This document shows positions 1 to 11,536 of a stretch of 64,000 nt of DNA, piece by piece. The notes under the pieces were generated by a model. The model was not told where the DNA came from and did not search any database. It worked only from the letters and a program-made list of their open reading frames with translations. A program made the translations under genes and the position numbers. Each line of letters opens with the position of its first letter. The first letter of the stretch is position 1. The stretch comes from Bostrychus sinensis. Its lineage: Eukaryota > Chordata > Actinopteri > Gobiiformes > Eleotridae. The stretch covers positions 16,135,908-16,199,907 of the forward strand of contig CM036256.1 of NCBI GenBank assembly GCA_020698575.1, written 5' to 3'.

Positions 1-3000
1 CCAGTCCCCAGAAACTAGTGGAGGCCCCTGGCCCCAAATACACTGCACACTGATTTGGCCGTGGATCAGGGAGCCGATATTTAGATTTGTGGATTGTTAT
101 ATTTATACATTTACCATCAGCATTGCATATACTATACCTGATACATTTTTGAATGTCTGAAGGATTACTGGCTCTGATAGACAGTCAGGACTTTCCCTTT
201 CCTCTTTCTCACAGGGAACAAAAGCCATGAGAGGTCTTTACTATGAGACATTTGACCAGGGCAGACAACGCAAGTTAATAGAAGAACGTTAATTGCATTG
301 CAATGCAATGATTAGTCTACAGAGACAATGAACATATTCAGGCAACTACAGTCACCATTGGCCGGCCTATTATATGTGGCTGTACTCATATTGGTTCTGA
401 ATGGCATTACTAGGCCTACAAAGGAAGTATATAGTTGGAGGATCTGCTAGCAACAGCTCGACTCACGTGTCTTTTGCACATGCTAAATTCTCATTTTCAT
501 ATCAGATTTGTGGCAGACATCATTTGCGCAGGCTCTCAGTGAATCACACGCAACATGCACTCAAATAGCAAACACTATTTTTCAAACTTCACTCGCATTT
601 TAGCGCCCTTTTGTAAATCTGGCCCTCAGTGTTTTATTATCTGACTTCACTGACTTCAGTATCACTCTTTTGTACTTCACTCTTGTCTTGATTATTTATC
701 TGTGTTTGCATTCTTTTGTTACCACACACCTTTTCTTGGACCTATCAGTTCCTTCACAGATACACAGTACATACTTCTCCTTATCACAAGTAAATGTTCC
801 TCAGTGAACAAAAGATTTTCAAAGCTTCCTACATTGCGCTTGACTGTGATTTGTGTTATTTTTGGCGTATTGTCCCGTGTAGTCATGCAGACGATTGTCC
901 CATCTTTCCCTTGTCCCTCTCTCTCGCTCTCCCTCGATGTCCTGCGGCGGTATATCAGGCCTCTATGTTAATGACAGTTGACAGATAGTTGAAGGGCACG
1001 GGCTGCTCCCTGTCAGCCCTGTTTTGGACTCATAATTATTTCACTAGTGTCACATCACTGTCACCGCCGCCTGCTTAACACTGTCACACACACCCCCCTC
1101 CCCACCTCACTGCTCCAGCCCAGAGGAGGAGTGTGTGTGCCTGTCACTCGACCTCAGCGCTGGCCCTTTCCCTGCCAAGACAAGCGTTGTTGCCACACAG
1201 ATACATCCGCTGTGCATGCTCGTCTTCACTGTAACAAACCAGAAGCACAGCCTTGTGGCAGCGTGTTGGTGGGTGACTCCCTTTGGGCTCTAAAATAATG
1301 TTTTGGGGTTGTTTTTTGTTTTTTTTTACCTGTTACAGATGCGTTGAGATGTACATAATAAGGGATTTACAGAGCACTTAACCCATTCAGGACACTACTC
1401 CAACCTCGACTACTTTTTGGATATTAAAAATAAATCTGAATTTTTACAACTAATTTAAAAAAGGATACAGTTTAAGCACATATTTATGTTTACAAACTTG
1501 TAAAACATCAACTCTCCTCTTAGTAAAAGCAGTTAGAGACTTGAGTTTTATTCTATAGCCACAAAGTAAGCTCTAAATTTTTTTTGATGTAGTACTTTGA
1601 GGTAGCAAATAGTTTCAGTTTTACATTTTGTGTTTAAATAAAAGCAGGAAAGCTAGTGATGCAATGTTGTTGTGTAGTTTTGATGGCTGATAATCACTAA
1701 TGTGTTTAGTAACTGTTATGATTGATACCAAACAAGGTATGACTCCCTGCTCCCACCGTTGCATACTTCCATTGTGTTACTGGTGCTAGACACTTAATCC
1801 TCCAAGCCCCTTGTGTCTGTGTACACCTGGTGTATGAGTGTGTGTGTTTGTGAGTGTGAATGGGTGATTGATTCCTTGATACTTTGAGTGCCCTTGGAGG
1901 TAGAAAAGCACTGTATAAATGTGACAGTTTTACCACTCTGTGTTGGCCGCTGTCCTGGGTGTACGTGGTATGGTAAAACTTATTTTTGGGACACTTCATA
2001 CCCCTCTTGGCAATAGAAGCTTACCTTACTGACCCAACCAGTAACTGAACAGCCCCAGTAGAACCAACCTTAACGTCTGGTGAACCTCTGTGAGCCTCAG
2101 TCTGTAGGACCTCTGTACAGACTTTTCTGAACTGCCTCAGCTAAAAATGAATGAAAACCTTTAAAACCTTACACTATTAACCCTTAGACGTCTAAGCCTA
2201 TATTGCATTTTTTTTTAAATCTACCCTCATATATCACCTCTGAAATTGAGAAACACATGAATATTATACATCATTTTGTTCAGGACAACTTTATCTATTT
2301 GAACAGATGGTTATTACTTTTATTTGCTGTACTATTTGAACACACTACAGCCTAGAATACACAAAAAACACAAATTCAAAAATAAAAATGTTGACATTTT
2401 CTGACATGAAAACATTAAACATGCTTCAAAAGTGAAAACATGTTCTTATAAACAACATACAAAAGAATCAGAGATTTATATTAAAGCTAAATGCTTTTAG
2501 GAGCCATTTGAACACAGGTTATAATGGTAAAAAGAGACCTGGACCTGGCCCAGTTAATCATATATTCACTGTATCAATAAAAGTGCACAAATGTTTTTTG
2601 TCAGATGTTAAAAGGTTTCAAATAATAGAGTAAATTTATCACATTTGAACATTTACAAAGTGAACAGTGCCTTTCATACAGCTCACTGAAGGGCAGCACA
2701 TGTGGACAAGCTGGGAACTGCAGGAGAGTGATGTGTGTGAGTCTGCAGCCTGCAGCCCCTCGTCTCTCCTCTCCCTCCTTGTACTTGGGACCATGAAGAC
2801 AAAGTTCTGGAAAGTAAATATACCTTTTCTAATCATTTTTTGAGTAAAACATCAGTAATACAATCTGAAATTACCGTGGGAACTTTATTTATTTATATTT
2901 AATGTCTTAAACGGTTGTAAAACTTTAACTGTCAAAATCGTTTTTTAGCTACAACTCTGCAAAGACGCGACATCATTCAATCACGCCAGCGTGATCATGG

Positions 3001-3590
3001 GCCTCTGAGGGTTAAAATACAAAAAATAACATCTCAGACTATGTTCAACTTAATAAGCAACAACAACCATGTCTGGATGCCAGTGTCAGTGTCAATAAAA
3101 TCTCTAAGGTGAGGAGACTACAGATGTGAGAAGATGAGAGAGATGGACAGGTGGATTGTGAGAGAACGTGAGGGAAAAGCAACCAATGATTTAAACAGTA
3201 ATGGAGCTCTCTGTATTCACTGTCACATTCACACTCTCTTCTGCCATCACACCAGACACACTGAAGTACTGTCCATCTGCTTCATGGTACATGGTTTTAC
3301 AACACAGCACAAGATCACCCCACATCAGGCCATTGTTGTTTGTATAGTGCACACTGTTCTGTCTTACCTTTCTTTCTCTTTCCAACTAATACACTTTCCT
3401 TTGTCAAATATTGCATTTGTCACGTAAAGATTTAGAGCGTTAGTTTTTAATTAAAAAGATGAAATAAGTCCAGTCCTAAAGCAGCAGTGCTAATTGCATG
3501 TATCAGTGAATATGGCTGTGTGAATGCCTTCCTCTCGTTCTCCACCTCAATGGTTCCCCTTCTCCTACTTCCACTCTTCTGTTTAAATTA
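1..3590. other. Upstream non-coding sequence, no gene seen
   Basis: AT-rich unique-looking sequence without convincing exons. It holds the dispersed repeat at about 1835-1945 and a diffuse AT-rich stretch from 2170 to 2680. Open frames of 60-97 codons occur on both strands but resemble nothing known. Confidence 0.6.
1835..1945 (+). repeat. Dispersed teleost repeat fragment (AAGCACTGTATAAAT-type tail)
   Basis: The run GTGTGTGAATGGGTGATTGA followed by 'ctttgagtgcc' and AAAAGCACTGTATAAATG matches a very common fish repeat tail. A related tail, AAAGCGCTTTATAAG, ends the repeat at about 63470-63665 in this window. Confidence 0.6.
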
Positions 3591-3599
3591 AGGTGGGCT

Positions 3600-3790
3600 G
3601 ACAAACAAATTAAATCTGTCACATCCTGTTTGCATGAACCAGACAGGAAGTCAATATTGTCAGCCATGTTGGTTAGCCTGAGTTCTAATCACACTTCAAG
3701 TGCCATGGCAACCGAGATCAGGGTGAGGGACTGAGGCGGGACCCATGCGGTTTCACTTCTTCGTCAGTCAGGCTACACGGTGTTGATTTA
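3600..3790. promoter_or_regulatory. Candidate conserved non-coding element with an RFX X-box-like palindrome
   Basis: A repeat-free island whose composition differs from its flanks. At 3699-3712 it contains AGTGCCATGGCAAC, which matches 12 of 14 positions of the symmetric X-box GTTGCCATGGCAAC bound by RFX factors. Nearby are CAATATTG and GGTTTCACTTC. Regulatory function is inferred; cross-species alignment would be decisive. Confidence 0.3.
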
Positions 3791-4915
3791 TGGTAGGTTC
3801 TCCTAAAAAGAATAACTAAAATTTTATAAAATCAATCATATATAAAGAAAATTATATATTTTTGCCCAGAGTTACATGCACTATTTTCCACCCCACCTCA
3901 CCTGTTTAGCATTGTAATGTCCAGTGAAAACACAAGGATGTTATGTTTTTATCAATGTTTATTTGTCTGCGAACAACAAAACTCAAATGGTTAGTGTCAG
4001 ATTTTGATTACATTTTTAGGAATAGTCAATAATGAGTCCAAGAAAGAATAGAGAATAAATGTGTGAGTGAATGTTTGTCTGTCTGTGTATGTCTCTGAGT
4101 CCATTCTTTTTATTACACATATAACGGCGCTTCTTTCTTAAACACTTCTGAGCAAAAAGGTCAAGGGTCAAATTACACTGTGCCTGGAGGACTATAAACA
4201 GAGACTAGTTATTTTTCAAAAGTAGTTTATCTTGTTTAGCTGCTATTGCGTCCATGACTTATTTAACTTACTACATCAACTTATAGATCTGTTTTTATAT
4301 TCAATATGTCTTTTTAATGAGTGTCTGTGATTATGAAATGTGTATTTATCAAGCCAAATTTTAAGTTTTAGGATTTTTTTTAGCTATGAGATCACTAAAT
4401 ATCTGATCCGATCTTGAACATAGTGATATATTCACTATGTTCTCTCTGTTCTTTCTTCTAGCCATCAGGTTAAGTCCTGTTTACTCATTTGACCTCTGCT
4501 GTTTAAAAATGCATGAACAATAAATACGGATGCTCTCTGTAACACACACATCACCATCTGCTCATGTTTGTATGGAGCTCAACAGCCAGTCGAAGGAAAT
4601 GGAAGTCCTCCTTTCTGACCTCTTAGTCATTCACTAACTCATATCCTCTTGGTCAACATTTCACTCAAAATCCCATAAGGTCGTGGGGTGGAGAGAATTT
4701 GCATGACCTCTGCAACATTAAATAAAAACCTGGCTAATTTGACTACCAGTTTGATATGACCCTCATCTCTTTAAATGTCGCCTGTATACTATTTAAAAAG
4801 AGCTTGAACTAACTTATAATTGTGGAGATCAAGATTTAGTGGATTTAATTTTTTTTTTACCTTTGACAAACACGTTAACATCTGTTCAGTTCAGTAAAGG
4901 AACAATTGGTTTAGG
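3791..4915. other. AT-rich non-coding stretch
   Basis: No gene or clear repeat is seen. A long AT-rich segment without notable structure. Confidence 0.5.
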
Positions 4916-4916
4916 G

Positions 4917-5010
4917 TGGTTCTTTGGGAAGTCTCTGTGACTCAGTGGATAGAGCATTTACCCCTGAACTAAAAGATCTATTGTTCAACTTCAGGTCTGG
5001 GCACCAATGC
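4917..5010 (+). repeat. tRNA-headed SINE fragment (family A)
   Basis: Contains an A-box-like 'ctcagtggatagagc' followed by ATTTACCCCTGAACTAAAAG and 'ggtctgggcacc'. The same head recurs at 11030, 25230, and reversed at 5605-5675, 36097 and 50650, so it is a dispersed tRNA-derived SINE head. Divergence and truncation show old copies. Confidence 0.65.
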
Positions 5011-5194
5011 ATCCTGTGTTGTGTTGCAGTGTAAGCGGAAAAGGCAGCGCTCAATTTTCTTAAAGGTTTCAATGTGACATTCAGAGATATAGCTGCACCA
5101 TTAAACATAAGTCTAAATGTGTGGCTTTTAAACAATACAAGAACAAAACTTGACAAGGACAAATGTTTTAAAACGGCAGAACCTCCATCAATCT

Positions 5195-5400
5195 TTTTTT
5201 CAGATCAATTTCCCAAAGGCCAGGGGATCGCGGATGAAGCCGGAATGGGGTTAATCGGTGGAAATTATCCTGTTATTAATAATAATTTCTCAGATATCTA
5301 ACAGCCGGCAAAAGATGGACTGTAATGCTAATGAAAAGTGAAGGGAGAGTCTGTCTTAGCACACGGATAAACGTTCGCTGTTTCATTGTTTGAAGTGAAG
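5195..5400. promoter_or_regulatory. Candidate conserved non-coding element
   Basis: A unique island with retained CpGs (GGGATCGCGGATGAAGCCGG) and the TA-rich core TTATTAATAATAATTTC, then AACAGCCGGCAAAAG and ACACGGATAAACGTTCGC. It contrasts sharply with the repeats on either side. The frames here are open by chance and show no protein family. Confidence 0.3.
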
Positions 5401-5439
5401 TATAGATTTAATCCATATGCTTATTGGAGAAAGGTACAG

Positions 5440-5678
5440 TACTCTTCAGAAGTCTTGGACAGGTTTTTAGGAAAGGCTATGAACAAAGATATGTGTATAA
5501 ATGTACAAAAAGACACAAAATTACAAAAGATCAAAATTGGAGGCACTTAGATACTATAGACCTCTGCCAAGGCACTGGTTCTATCTCACAATAATAAAAA
5601 TATAATGCCCAGACCTGAACTCAAATTCAAAGCTCTTCAAGATTGAGGGTAAATGCTCTATGGCCACAAAACCCTTAT
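5440..5678 (-). repeat. Near full-length SINE-like composite repeat (families A+B)
   Basis: Read on the minus strand, it shows the GAGCATTTACCCTCAAT head and 'tctgggcat', then the segment ending in 'attgtgagatagaaccagtg' and CCTTGGCAGAGGTCTATAG, then a tail ending in 'aagacttctgaagagtactgta'. The tail resembles the CAAAAGTCTTAGACAGG mariner-like end also seen at 23952. The copies at about 10810-11180 and 25170-25400 have the same order of modules. Confidence 0.6.
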
Positions 5679-6025
5679 ATCTCACAGTGGTAACAAAAAT
5701 GCTATTGAATCCCTTGAAACACTCCTGGATCTAAACTATGATCTGGATTCTCAACAAAATAAATCCCTGTATTTTTAAAACACTTTATTTTTTTATTTTT
5801 TTTCACGTGTCAGTACGGTAAGTAATTTTTAATTTTAATTAGAACCAAAAGTCATGCAGCAGTGTAAACAAATGTTCTTAATACAAACACTTGTAATTCT
5901 ATTTGTTGATATCAAGTAAGTAATTTTCATTAACAAGTAAATATATTCTGCTTTAATTGCTGTGTTGCTCCTAAATGGTCACAACATTACACTAATAATA
6001 CATTAAATTATCTTTATATGTGTGT

Positions 6026-6095
<70 letters not shown>

Positions 6096-6825
6096 TCTAG
6101 TGTAAAAAACATAATGAAGAGGCAAAAAGCTGACTTCTACCCAGACACCTTAACAAGCAATTATGGCTAATTTGTTCTTTTAAACAGACAGGGGGGAGCC
6201 ATTTGTCCCAAGACACATACACAATGGTAGAATATTCATGTCTCTACCCCCGCCCTTCTTCTACAAACACTTAGGAGCTAATTATTGTTATTAGCATCAT
6301 GCTTGAGATGCCGGCACAAGGACATGTCAGCACACTCAAGCGTCTCCACACAAGTTAACAAAGAGCTGACGGACGTCCTCAGATCACCTTGAGAAGTCAA
6401 AATGTTTGTCCCACACAGACTGACACTGTTTCACTACTGCAGTAATTGCTTTTCTCAAAACATATACATGAATATTGATTTAGCCATATGCAGCACCATT
6501 CCTATTATAGAGAATGCTGATGCTATTTTACTATTATTACTATTATGATGCAGGATTATGGATTATACAATGACTTAATTTCCTATTCAATATGAATGCT
6601 ATAAATGTATGTAGAGATCAATATACGCTGAAATAAGTTGCCTATGATGCTTGTCCATATGTGGGACCATAAAACGTAGATTTTGCCACTGCATTGATAA
6701 ATCTAAATATCAGTCTATTTGGCTTTAAAATGCATCAATGAATCGAAAGCAGCCATGCAGTCAAAACAATGCATAAACAATGTGATAGAGCTGAAATTAG
6801 CTACAGTTTTGACATGTTAAACTAG
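5679..6825. other. Non-coding stretch with a long TG microsatellite
   Basis: AT-rich sequence interrupted by the TG tract annotated separately. The part at 6110-6420 is less AT-rich, with 'caggggggagccatttgtcc' and AGATGCCGGCACAAGG, and could be weakly constrained. No gene is seen. Confidence 0.5.
6019..6094. repeat. (TG)n microsatellite, about 76 bp
   Basis: Nearly perfect TG dinucleotides with a single interrupting A at 6030. It is the longest simple repeat in the window and is likely polymorphic. Confidence 0.97.
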
Positions 6826-7150
6826 GGCTGCTTGATTATGGAAAAAATCATAATCATGATTATTTAAGTCGTAATTGGAATCACGATGATTTTAAACAAT
6901 TATTCATGTACTGCCAAAATAATAACCTGTAGAGGAAGAGTAGTTTTATCATTTATTTGTGTTAATTGATTCATAGAGCTTTATGCAAGACTTTGGACAA
7001 TGTTCTGGACAAAGACAGGAGTGCGTCTATCTTTGACAGCTCTTTAAAGTACCTACATAAAGAGCATTCAGAGTATTCATTAATAGTTTTTTTCTTGATT
7101 ATATAGATTTTGTAATTGTTGGGAGCCAAAATTTTAATCACAATTAAAAT
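6826..7150. mobile_element. Non-autonomous hAT-like DNA element
   Basis: The left end GGGCTGCTTGATTATGG, followed by 'aaaaatcataatcatgatta', is the signature of a widespread fish hAT-type element (TAGGGCTGCACGATTATGG in intact copies). The right half, ending in 'ttttaatcacaattaaaatt', mirrors it. There is no transposase frame. Boundaries are approximate. Confidence 0.6.
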
Positions 7151-8135
7151 TGAATTAATAACAGAGCTTTATGTTAAACTGAAGAAAGCACTCGTTTTGC
7201 CATGTTGTCCTTGTCATCAGTTTACATTTGGATATTGCTATAACTTCTGGACACAAAAGTAGCTTCTCATTATTATACATGCAAATTTCAAGTTGTCCCA
7301 GTATTGTTTCCTGCGGGACACCTGTTCGGAGTTATAATTGTATATAACCAGTCCCTCTTGCATTGTATTGTTAAATTACACAAGTTATAGTATTTATTTT
7401 CTTTACATTTCATTCATACCTGACATCGACATCCCCTGTGAGTTGTGTTGTGGCATCACTTTGTATGGACTGGGCTGGAGATACTCTACTCTATTGTATA
7501 AATGTTAAAAAAAAAAAAAAAAGCTTTCATAATAAATTTACAATGAAGAAAAAATGTTAATCTTTTGACTAACTCCTCTTTGAGCTATTAACCAAAAAAT
7601 ATGTCACAAAATATAACATTTTTTCACCTCCTCACTGGTTCTTGAGAAACTTTAGCTTGTTTTTCATAACTTTCAATGTTCAGTATGAAAAGATTGCAAA
7701 TATTTTTTTGAGATCTTGAAAATAAATTGTGATATAACTCCACGTACCCCCTGCCAAGTGCTTGCGTACTCCTAGGGGTCCCTGTACCCCTGATTGGGAA
7801 ACACTGCCCTAGCACATGCTACGTGCTAAATGTAACTATTTCCGGTTTGTAAGTTGCAGTAAATGGAGCGCGCCTCCAAACGCAGTTTGGGTGTTTCGTG
7901 GCTTACTAATCAACCAATGCTCATGGAGCACAATGCAGAATCCACTGGTCACATACTGTTTGTGCACACAGTTAGTGATCAGACAGGATACTACCCATGT
8001 AAGGACAGGACATTATGTGGAAAAGCAAAAATATCAAACTTGATGGTAGAAAAGCAAACTTCCAAACAACAATGCTGACACCACCATCACTTTTTAAATA
8101 AAAAATGAAAACTATTACTTTGGATACACTTAAAT
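7151..8135. other. Non-coding stretch with a transposon end
   Basis: AT-rich with a poly-A run at about 7507-7522. At 7735-7815 it carries 'ggggtccctgtacccctgat' and TGGGAAACACTGCC, which resembles the end of the 'CAGTGGTTCTCAAACT' class of hAT-like elements. No gene is recognised; frames at 7816-8078 match nothing known. Confidence 0.5.
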
Positions 8136-8139
8136 CTAC

Positions 8140-8708
8140 TGTACTGTACTGGATTTTCTGGACTATACGTTGCACTTTTTTCATAGTTTGGCTGGTCCTG
8201 TGACTTATGGTCAGGTGCAACTTAAATATAAAAATATATATAAATGAACATGAACCAGGAGTAAACATTACCGTCTACAGCCGAGAGAGGGCACTCTAGG
8301 CTTGTGACAACTACTGTCAGTAGTATTTAGTGATGTAGAATAAGATTGGGAGCTTGGGGAACTTTCTTACCAGTAACTTTCTTCGGACTTGCAGGCTTGT
8401 TTTGTTAATTTAGCCTATTCAGCCTCCCAGGTTTGTTCTTTATGCTTTGTGTAACTAAATACTGTTAATGTGTTGTGCTAACATACCGGACACCTATTCA
8501 GCCTGTTGTTCTGTGTGCTATTGTGTAGTTGAATAACTTGCCTTTCCAGATGAAATGTCTTTTCTTGGTCTTGGATTTTGTGAAATAAATAAATAAATGT
8601 GACTTATAGTCCAGGGCAATGTATATGCTTTTTATCCTCTTCATGACACTTTTTTGACCAATGCAACTTATACTCCAGAACGACTTATAGTCCAGAAAAT
8701 CCGGTAGT
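8140..8708. mobile_element. Inverted-repeat DNA element (TATAAGTCG-type ends)
   Basis: The left end reads GGATTTTCTGGACTATACGT. The right end reads ACTTATAGTCCAGAAAATCC, which is its reverse complement with few changes. Internal repeats of 'gacttatggtcag', 'gacttatagtccag' and 'caacttatactccag' are typical of the common vertebrate element with ATAAGTCGCA subterminal repeats. It is about 570 bp with no coding capacity, so it is non-autonomous. It contains (AAAT)n at about 8583-8597. Confidence 0.7.
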
Positions 8709-9735
8709 TACAAATCAGAAGTCAGTCTTTGTGTTGAACGCAAGCCAGAATATATTGAGCTGGTCAGGAAGGCCATCCAGTGTATGTATTCAAATTATAC
8801 AACTATGAAGAATGACAACCATTTAAACAATTCATCACATCTAACATGTTTTTGGAATCCAAATAGTTTTACATCCTCCATTGTTCTTTGTTTACACTTG
8901 GTCCAAATACTTGACCAGTGAACGTTCATGTGTCTCTCATGCACAGACAGACAAAATGAACTGTTGCACTCGTCACTAATGCATCTGTCATGTCGGGGCG
9001 AGCCCTCACAGTCCTCCCTCTCGCTCTGACAGCTGGTTTGCTGCTCACTGAGCCTAAATGAATTGATATTTCTTCTGGCCACTTGAATTTGTCACTTGAC
9101 TTCTTCTCTGTAATCTTCCCTCTTTAGAGTCTGCATCACCAACCTGCACAAACTAACACAGTCCTGTTCTCAGACAAAAAGAAATTGCTAATAGAGTCAT
9201 TGACTGTCAGGAGCCAAGTCTGGCAAAGCATAAACTGTTATGATGACTGTGAAGAATGGAGGATTGTTTTTACATTAATTTTAGGTAAACTAACAGATAT
9301 AGCTTCAAGTAATTATGTTTAGTCGAGCCGAAATAATCTACAATTTATCACAATATTTTATGGAGCAGTATTGTAATGATATAAAATATGGCTGTATCGA
9401 TTTTTTGGGGCTGACATTATTATTTATATTTTATTTTAAAATCCAGCATGCGCTTTTATGTTGTTGCTTATTTGGAAAAAAGCAACTTGTTTGTGAAATA
9501 CTCTATACACAGTTCTGATTATTAAATAAAATGTACAAGTAATAAGTACTATATATAAGTATTTATTTAGATCCTTTTCATGTTGGTGTACTGGTATACA
9601 GGTGAGTTTTTTTGTATCGCTTTTTAAAATTTTCAGTACAATGTCATGGCAATAAGCTTTTACTTTTTTAGATGAACATGTGCTATCAAATACATTATTT
9701 TCAGCCTTCATCTCTCTTCCTCTCTGTGTCTGGTG
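8709..9735. other. Non-coding stretch, no gene seen
   Basis: Mostly unique sequence. The part at 8960-9050, with 'tcatgtcggggcgagccctc', is GC-richer and could be weakly constrained. AT-rich sequence at 9310-9620 includes a 'gtatcgatttttt' run reminiscent of hAT-derived debris. Confidence 0.4.
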
Positions 9736-9739
9736 TGAG

Positions 9740-9960
9740 TCCAATCACTCCATATCTCTATCAAAGCACTCTAGAGGAATATGGCACAATAATATTCAGC
9801 ATAAAATCAATGGGCTGTTTAACAGGCAGGAAGTGGGAGCAATGGGTAATTGCAGAGAGAGGCCCACAAATCAGCCGTCCTTGTTATCCCATTTGACGGA
9901 CCATTAAACGGCCGCAAGAATAAACATTATTTTTAGCTTAAATACTAGCTTTGGTGTGCA
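9740..9960. promoter_or_regulatory. Candidate conserved non-coding element
   Basis: A repeat-free island containing CAATGGGCTGTTTAACAGGC, 'gggtaattgcagagag', TTGTTATCCCATTTGACGG and 'aaacggccgcaagaat'. The last part resembles slowly evolving sequence with AT-rich homeodomain-type sites and retained CpGs. Inferred by eye only. Confidence 0.3.
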
Positions 9961-10165
9961 GTAGTGAAGAGGGGGAAATCATTCATATAAAACTATGGGC
10001 TGTTTATCCCATCAGGTTGAAATTTGTACTTGACAAGTGACACCTGCACCACCAGCAGACGTCTGCAATTGTTTACACTGTTACGCTCAGTAATTAGTTT
10101 TCAGAAAAATATGTAATATTTTGAAATGAATTTTGTTAGTAAAAAAAAACTGTCAGTGTACTTTT

Positions 10166-10330
10166 TGAGCTGCTTTCAAGCCTGGATAAACAGAGAGGGT
10201 TGCATCAGGAAGGACACCCAGTTTAAGAACCTATGCCAAAACAATAAGCACCTCACTGCATACACGGGAGATGAACCCCAAAATCCCAGTGGCTTCTAAT
10301 ATTGCCTTTTGTTTTAATCCTGGTAGTGGT
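10166..10330 (+). repeat. Family C dispersed repeat (CAGGAAGGACACCC copy)
   Basis: Contains 'caagcctggataaacagaga' and GGGTTGCATCAGGAAGGACA, then 'gaacctatgccaaaacaata'. At least 15 other copies of this element lie in the window. It resembles the 3' tail shared by teleost LINEs and SINEs; I do not assign it to a named family. Confidence 0.65.
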
Positions 10331-10809
10331 CACAGGTGGCTAAAGACTGTACCAGCAACTTTGGGCCTTAGGTGAGGTACACTCTGGACAATGGCCTGTT
10401 AGTCACAGGGCTGACTCTTACGTTCATTCACTAGGGGTAGTAACCAGTTCACCAAATCTTTGGAAGGTAGGAGAAAGCTTGAGTTCCCAGTGAATGCTAC
10501 AATACAAATGACCTATATTACACTGAAAATACATCAAGTACAACTGAAGACTGCATTCGTCAAGGACATTTCTAGATCTTTTTTTTTTTTAATCTTTTAA
10601 ATGGTTATCAGTCAGATGTGATGAGGAGCGGCAGCAGATTTCCACTGGCAGCAGTAATGCAGAGGTTATGTGGACTATGAAATAGGATGGTTTTACTGGG
10701 TAGGAGGCCACTTCACCATCCTCACCTGACTGACTGAGGAAATTACTCTTTGTCTTTCTGCCACTCTGTTTTACTCCCCCATATTTATCTCAAAGAAGAA
10801 GATACAGTA

Positions 10810-11185
10810 CTAAAATGCTAAAGTCCTGAATTAATTTTTGTTGTGACAATTTTAGGAAAAAATTGTGATGGGCTAAGGACAAAATTATAGACTTTGGTAT
10901 GGATCGTGATCACTGTCTAGCCTCTAGATTCAAGGATTCTGTACCATGTTGAGATACGAACCATAGATACTAACTCCACTCACTAAAAGAACAAATGATT
11001 AGTTTTGGTAGATACTTTATTATTGTGAAAAAGCATTTGCCCCTGAACTAGAAGATCTTCAAGTTTGAGTCAAGCTTCTTTTGTTGTTGTTGCAATTCTG
11101 TGTATTTCTGTGCATTGTTACACCTTTCTTTGTTCATAGCCTTTCTTAAAATCCTGTCTTTTGCACAGTACTGTATGTTAGACAC
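10810..11185 (+). repeat. Composite A/B dispersed repeat
   Basis: Begins with the family B part ('ttggtatggatcgtgatcac', then GATTCTGTACC), followed by the SINE-like head 'gcatttgcccctgaactaga' and the tail CTTTTGCACAGTACTGTATG. The order of modules matches the copies at 5440-5678 (reversed) and 24750-25400. Confidence 0.6.
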
Positions 11186-11454
11186 CCAACCCCCCCAGCT
11201 TTGACTTTTCCCATTTTACAAATAAGACTTTTTTTTTCCACTGCCCTTGATACATGTAACCAGGGGCACTTGTCAGAAATTAACTTTATCTGTTCTTTAA
11301 TTACACTACATGTGCTCTGATGCATCTCTTCACAAGCCCCTCAAACCTCAACACGGCCCAGCGCGGTTCTGCCCCCCGACTCTGTGGTTTTCAAAGCTAT
11401 TTTAAGACAATGTGTGATTATCTGTGACATTGCTTGACATGTGCCTCTAGGCTG

Positions 11455-11536
11455 TCTCTCTCTTCACTGCCTCTGCCGCCGTCTCTCTCTGCCTCTCTCT
11501 CTCTCTCTCTCTCTCTGTCTTTCTGTCGCTCTCTAA
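11455..11536. repeat. CT-rich simple repeat
   Basis: Runs of TCTCTC interrupted by TGCC and GTC, with the purest section at about 11492-11516. A pyrimidine-only strand of this kind is common near fish genes and codes for nothing. Confidence 0.9.

Noticed and set aside
4930..5010. Possible functional tRNA gene (A-box and B-box-like sequence)
   Set aside because: It cannot fold into a full cloverleaf, and several degraded copies with the same non-tRNA continuation show it to be a SINE head. The same goes for 11030, 14400, 25230, 42620 and 63470.
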